From positions 1 to 10,464 of the forward strand of contig CAMPJN010000105.1 of the NCBI GenBank assembly GCA_946886875.1: DNA of 10,464 nt, in the 5' to 3' direction. The DNA is from an uncultured Pseudomonas sp. (GTDB lineage: Bacteria > Pseudomonadota > Gammaproteobacteria > Pseudomonadales > Pseudomonadaceae). Positions within the stretch are counted from its first letter, which is position 1, and each line of letters starts with the position of its first letter. The notes below the pieces were generated by a model. That model was not told the DNA's origin, made no database searches, and saw nothing but the letters and a program-made list of their open reading frames with translations. Both the position numbers and the translations under genes were made by a program. Below are positions 8,177 through 10,464 of the stretch, piece by piece.

Positions 8177-8323
8177 CTAGCAGGCCGTTGAAAAACTACC
8201 TGCGTTGGCAATACTGCGTTAAAAACAGGCTCGGAATGCTCATTTACAGCAGTAAACTCCGCTTCCTCGCCTGTTTTTGCCTTGTCTTGCCTGCCTCGCC
8301 TACGTTTTCCAACGGCCTGCTAG
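8177..8323. mobile_element. MITE-like palindromic repeat element with 20-base terminal inverted repeats
   Basis: The 147-base stretch begins CTAGCAGGCCGTTGAAAAAC (8177-8196) and ends with the reverse complement of the same sequence with one mismatch (8304-8323), so 19 of 20 bases match. A second, concentric pair, AAAAACAGGC (8221-8230) and GCCTGTTTTT (8269-8278), and a central TTTAC-agca-GTAAA (8243-8256) share the same centre near 8250. The whole unit can thus fold into one long imperfect hairpin. It has no coding capacity for a transposase. This architecture fits a non-autonomous miniature inverted-repeat element moved in trans, or a REP-type bacterial repeat. Because both ends are the palindrome CTAG, the target duplication (CTAG, TA or none) cannot be decided. 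Copy number elsewhere in the genome cannot be seen from this window. Confidence 0.7.
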
Positions 8324-8361
8324 CGTTGCTGAAACAGCTGATTTTGGTACTAGCGTTCAAC

Positions 8362-8391
8362 ATACTACTCAGCACGATACGCCTGAGTAAA
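8362..8391 (-). promoter_or_regulatory. Candidate sigma-70 promoter for the LAL regulator operon
   Basis: On the minus strand TTTACT (8391-8386) and TAGTAT (8367-8362) are separated by 18 bases; each matches its consensus hexamer at four of six positions. If used, transcription would cross the palindromic element before reaching the TTG start, giving a leader of roughly 200 bases that contains the long hairpin. The match is weak and other placements are possible, including outward promoters within the element. Confidence 0.3.
8366..8389. promoter_or_regulatory. Dyad TACTCAG-N10-CTGAGTA, possible operator
   Basis: Seven-base arms, TACTCAG (8366-8372) and CTGAGTA (8383-8389), are exact reverse complements 10 bases apart, so arm centres lie 17 bases apart. 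The dyad coincides with the candidate -35/-10 pair of the LAL operon, a typical position for a repressor or autoregulatory site. No known operator is matched. Confidence 0.3.
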
Positions 8392-8487
8392 CCAAGCGCA
8401 AGCACTAGGGTCTGTTGCCCCTTCATCGATTGCGGCACTGCGGCTCTGGGAACGTCATAGACGCTAGGATGAATGCTGGCCGCGTTC

Positions 8488-8493
8488 TACAAT
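8488..8493 (+). promoter_or_regulatory. Candidate -10 box (TACAAT) for pabB
   Basis: TACAAT matches the sigma-70 -10 consensus at five of six positions and lies 30 bases before the preferred pabB start, which would give a leader of about 25 bases. No good -35 hexamer is found 16 to 18 bases upstream (TAGGAT or similar), so an activator or a different promoter may be involved. Confidence 0.3.
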
Positions 8494-8508
8494 CGACGCC
8501 CTCGCTGT

Positions 8509-8524
8509 TTCGAAGCACTTCGAA
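8509..8524. promoter_or_regulatory. Perfect dyad TTCGAAG-CA-CTTCGAA touching the pabB start codon
   Basis: Seven-base arms separated by two bases form a perfect inverted repeat whose last base is the A of ATG 8524. With so short a loop it is more plausible as a DNA-binding site than as a stable RNA hairpin, but as RNA it would partly occlude the weak GAAG Shine-Dalgarno-like sequence. It could also be chance. Confidence 0.3.
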
Positions 8525-9873
8525 TGCCTATCTGTTCCATACACTCGCTGCCTTACCAGGCCGACCCCGGCTTCTATTTCAGCATCATTCGTCACGCACC
8601 CGGCGCGGTTCTACTGGACGCCGGGCGCCCGACCGCGCAACGTGGCCGCTACGACCTGCTCAGCGCCTGGCCCCTGGCCGAGCTGACACCTGCGCAGGAG
8701 GAAACGGCGGCGGATTTTCTCCAGCGCTTGCGCGACGGGTTGAACGGGCTGGGCAACGCCGAAGCGCCAGCTGGCGTCGACTTGCCCTTCGTCGGCGGCT
8801 TGATCGGCTATATGGGTTACGACTTCGGCCGACGCCTGGAGCAGTTACCGCAAACGGCCATCGACGACCTCGGCCTGGCCGATGCGCGCTTTGGCCTCTA
8901 CCCCTGGGCCTTGATCAGCGACCACCTGCTCGGCACCAGCCAATTGCTGTTCCATCCCCTCCTCGACAAAGCCGAACGCCAGCGCCTGCTCAGCCTGTTC
9001 GAACAGGCGCAGCCGAGTGAGGTGCAGCCGTTCACATTGCTCGATGCTTTTTGCGCCGATCTCAATGCCGAGGGCTATCGCCACGCTATCGAGCGCATCC
9101 AGGCCTATATTCAGGCCGGCGATTGCTACCAGGTTAATTTCTCCCAACGCTTCCGCGCGCCCTACCAGGGCGATCCGTGGACTGCCTATCGGGCATTGCG
9201 CGCCGCCTGCCCAACGCCCTTCGCCGGCTACCAGACGCTGCCTGGTGGCGATGCGATCATCAGCCTGTCGCCCGAGCGCTTTCTGCAGGTCAGCCGTGGA
9301 CGGGTGGAGACCCGCCCGATCAAGGGCACCCGACCACGCGACAGCGACCCGCAACGCGACGCGGCCTACGCTGATGACCTGCTTGCCAGCCTGAAGGACC
9401 GTGCCGAAAACCTGATGATTGTCGACCTGCTGCGCAACGATCTGGGGCGCAGCTGCGCCATCGGCTCGGTGCGTGTTCCCGAGCTGTTCGCCCTGGAAAG
9501 CTATCCGAATGTCCACCACCTGGTCAGTTCGGTTACCGGCGAACTGGCCCCGGGCAAGGATGCCCTGGATCTGCTGGCCGGCAGCTTCCCCGGCGGCTCG
9601 ATCACCGGCGCGCCGAAGATCCGCGCCATGCAGATCATCGACGAACTGGAACCGACGCGCCGCGCGCTCTACTGCGGCTCGCTGCTGTACCTGGATGTGC
9701 GCGGCGAGATGGACAGTTCGATCGCCATCCGCAGCCTCTTGGCCAAAGACGGGCAACTGAGTTGCTGGGGCGGCGGCGGGATAGTCGCGGACTCAGACTG
9801 GCAGGCGGAATACCAGGAGTCGATCACCAAGGTGAAGGTGTTGCTGGAGACCTTGGAGCGATTCTGCAATTGA
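8524..9873 (+). CDS. pabB: Aminodeoxychorismate synthase component I (para-aminobenzoate synthase)
   Basis: A 449-residue chorismate-utilising enzyme that converts chorismate plus ammonia to 4-amino-4-deoxychorismate, the first step toward p-aminobenzoate and folate, in the cytoplasm. The N-terminal domain holds PFVGGLIGYMGYDFGR (88-103). The catalytic domain shows PIKGTRPR with Lys267, DRAENLMIVDLLRNDLGR (292-309), GSITGAPK (358-365) and CWGGGGIVADS (414-424). Lys in PIKGT, where anthranilate synthase TrpE has Ala, marks it as PabB rather than TrpE. An in-frame ATG at 8473 would add 17 residues, but the family N-terminus MPxCSxHxLPY begins at 8524, just downstream of a candidate -10, so I use 8524. 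Length fits E. coli PabB (453 aa). Its glutaminase partner (PabA/TrpG) is not in the window. It appears monocistronic and is convergent with thrH. Confidence 0.95.
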   Translation: MPICSIHSLPYQADPGFYFSIIRHAPGAVLLDAGRPTAQRGRYDLLSAWPLAELTPAQEETAADFLQRLRDGLNGLGNAEAPAGVDLPFVGGLIGYMGYDFGRRLEQLPQTAIDDLGLADARFGLYPWALISDHLLGTSQLLFHPLLDKAERQRLLSLFEQAQPSEVQPFTLLDAFCADLNAEGYRHAIERIQAYIQAGDCYQVNFSQRFRAPYQGDPWTAYRALRAACPTPFAGYQTLPGGDAIISLSPERFLQVSRGRVETRPIKGTRPRDSDPQRDAAYADDLLASLKDRAENLMIVDLLRNDLGRSCAIGSVRVPELFALESYPNVHHLVSSVTGELAPGKDALDLLAGSFPGGSITGAPKIRAMQIIDELEPTRRALYCGSLLYLDVRGEMDSSIAIRSLLAKDGQLSCWGGGGIVADSDWQAEYQESITKVKVLLETLERFCN

Positions 9874-9877
9874 TACA

Positions 9878-9907
9878 AAAAGGCCCGCAACGATATGCGG
9901 GCCTTTT
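9878..9907. terminator. Bidirectional intrinsic terminator between pabB and thrH
   Basis: AAAAGGCCCGCA (9878-9889) and TGCGGGCCTTTT (9896-9907) form a 12-base perfect stem with a 6-base loop. The GC-rich core is followed by Ts on both strands, starting 4 bases after the pabB stop and 15 bases from the thrH stop, so it can end transcripts from both converging genes. Confidence 0.93.
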
Positions 9908-9922
9908 CAATTGTGATCAGCC

Positions 9923-10464
9923 TTACAGGCTCAGTTCGCGATTGGACGCCTTGAGGAACTCACTCTTGAGGTCTTCATAGGTGTGTACCGCGGGGAACTG
10001 CGGGAACTCGCGAATCACGTTCTCCGGCGCATGGAACAGGATGCCGGCATGGGCTTCGCTGAGCATGGTGGTGTCGTTGTACGAGTCGCCCGCGGCGATT
10101 ACCCGGTAGTACAGGCTCTTGAACGCCAGCACCGATTGGCGCTTGGGGTCTTTCTGGCGCAGCTGGTAGCTCACCACACGGTCGTTCTCGTCGGTGATCA
10201 GCTTATGGCAGAGCAGCGTCGGGAAACCCAGTTGGCGCATCAGCGGCTGGGAAAACTCGTAGAAGGTGTCGGAAAGGATTACCACCTGAAAGCGCTCGCG
10301 CAGCCAGTCGACGAACTCCACCGCGCCTTCCAGGGGCTTGAGGGTGGCGATCACGTCCTGGATATCCGCCAGTTTCAAACCATGCTCGTCGAGAATGCGC
10401 AGGCGCTGCTGCATCAACACGTCGTAATCGGGGATATCCCGGGTGGTCGCTTTCAGCGACTCGA
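9923..10464 (-). CDS. thrH: Phosphoserine:homoserine phosphotransferase (ThrH), N-terminus cut by window edge
   Basis: A HAD-superfamily enzyme. In P. aeruginosa, ThrH moves phosphate from phosphoserine to homoserine, serving threonine synthesis, and also acts as a phosphoserine phosphatase. 179 residues are visible, starting at the right edge with ESLKATTRDIPDYDVLM and ending in KASNRELSL. Motif II is VVILSDTFYEF, the motif III lysine is in RQKDPKRQS, and motif IV is AAGDSYNDTTML with the metal-binding GDSYND. The known protein has about 205 residues, so roughly 26 N-terminal residues with the DxD nucleophile lie outside. A GTG at 10420 is internal: the frame continues upstream without a stop and with family-like sequence. 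The gene converges on pabB across 49 bases containing a shared terminator. It is distinguished from SerB by the short length and the DSYNDTTML and FHAPENVI stretches. Confidence 0.95.
   Translation of the reverse strand, partial: ESLKATTRDIPDYDVLMQQRLRILDEHGLKLADIQDVIATLKPLEGAVEFVDWLRERFQVVILSDTFYEFSQPLMRQLGFPTLLCHKLITDENDRVVSYQLRQKDPKRQSVLAFKSLYYRVIAAGDSYNDTTMLSEAHAGILFHAPENVIREFPQFPAVHTYEDLKSEFLKASNRELSL

Larger units (their letters stand above)
8320..8467. repeat. Cluster of CTAG-centred octamer motifs
   Basis: CTAGCGTT occurs at 8320-8327 and again exactly 30 bases on at 8350-8357. CTAGGGTC lies at 8405-8412 and CTAGCGTC on the minus strand at 8467-8460. The last two also form a wider inverted repeat (8405-8413 with 8459-8467, 8 of 9 matching). 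CTAG is otherwise scarce here; by eye I found one further copy outside this intergenic region (near 1636). These may be regulator-binding sites or remnants of repeat insertions; the first copy overlaps the end of the palindromic element. Confidence 0.3.
8150..8523. other. 374-base divergent intergenic region
   Basis: This gap separates the divergently transcribed LAL operon and pabB. It is less GC-rich than the flanking genes and contains, from left to right: the short leader with the LAL ribosome-binding site, a 147-base palindromic MITE-like element, a 24-base dyad with a candidate promoter for the LAL operon, repeated CTAG-centred motifs, and a candidate -10 box and small dyad in front of pabB. 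Open frames crossing it (for example plus strand 8188-8460) have no recognisable protein features and run through the palindrome, so I do not call them genes. Confidence 0.7.

Noticed and set aside
8221..8278. Inner hairpin of the element as an intrinsic terminator
   Set aside because: The AAAAACAGGC arms are 38 bases apart and the inner stem is broken by many mismatches, so the T-run does not directly follow a compact GC stem.
8177..8323. CRISPR repeat or integron attC site
   Set aside because: There is a single unit with no regular spacers, and no attC-like core sites, integrase or cassette genes are nearby; concentric inverted repeats fit a MITE-like element better.
8188..8460. 90-codon plus-strand frame across the intergenic region, with a hydrophobic stretch
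   Set aside because: Most of it is the palindromic repeat element, there is no Shine-Dalgarno, and the hydrophobic run comes from the T-rich arms of the palindrome.
8845..9756. Minus-strand open frame (303 codons) opposite pabB
   Set aside because: It is antisense to the conserved chorismate-binding domain, rich in Ala, Gln and Gly, and without domain signatures.
8524..9873. trpE (anthranilate synthase) as the identity of the chorismate enzyme
   Set aside because: PIKGT with lysine, the length near 450 residues, and the thrH neighbourhood support PabB; TrpE is longer and has PIAGT.

Overview
The window looks like chromosomal DNA of a Pseudomonas. The genes are GC-rich with the usual pseudomonad codon bias. 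The thrH product carries the signature stretches I remember from P. aeruginosa ThrH, and the gene order (thrH, pabB, two LAL regulators, then a zinc protease / 7TM / ATP-grasp cassette) resembles what I recall of the PA1757-PA1768 neighbourhood of strain PAO1. That comparison is from memory and was not aligned. Nothing here looks like a prophage, plasmid or large island. The only mobile-looking DNA is one short palindromic repeat element.

Layout. (1) 2-2619, plus strand: a three-gene cassette made of the 3' end of a predicted retropepsin-like 'ATP-dependent zinc protease', a membrane protein with an extracytoplasmic degenerate transglutaminase domain and a seven-helix bundle, and a RimK-related ATP-grasp ligase. 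The spacings are 5 and 3 bases, and a strong intrinsic terminator (2651-2686) closes the cassette. (2) 2727-8149, minus strand: two tandem, similarly sized (903 and 904 aa) MalT-like LAL regulators whose reading frames overlap by 4 bases (ATGA), so they are probably co-translated. (3) 8150-8523: a 374-base intergenic region. It holds a 147-base imperfect palindrome with 20-base terminal inverted repeats (MITE-like) ending 27 bases before the regulator start codon, a cluster of CTAG-containing repeats, and candidate divergent promoters. (4) 8524-9873, plus strand: pabB, aminodeoxychorismate synthase component I (folate pathway). (5) 9923-10464, minus strand: thrH, phosphoserine:homoserine phosphotransferase, cut by the window edge. 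It converges on pabB, with a shared bidirectional terminator between them.

How the parts may work together. pabB and thrH are ordinary housekeeping metabolism. The two LAL proteins are STAND-class ATPases with a C-terminal LuxR helix-turn-helix. They have no obvious metabolic target operon next to them and share an identical recognition-helix core, so they may bind related sites, possibly including the repeats in their own upstream region. The least understood part is the protease / pseudo-transglutaminase-7TM / ATP-grasp cassette. Its domain composition suggests that a peptide or amide bond is made in the cytoplasm, recognised by a membrane protein, and processed in the envelope. Its substrate is not apparent from the sequence.
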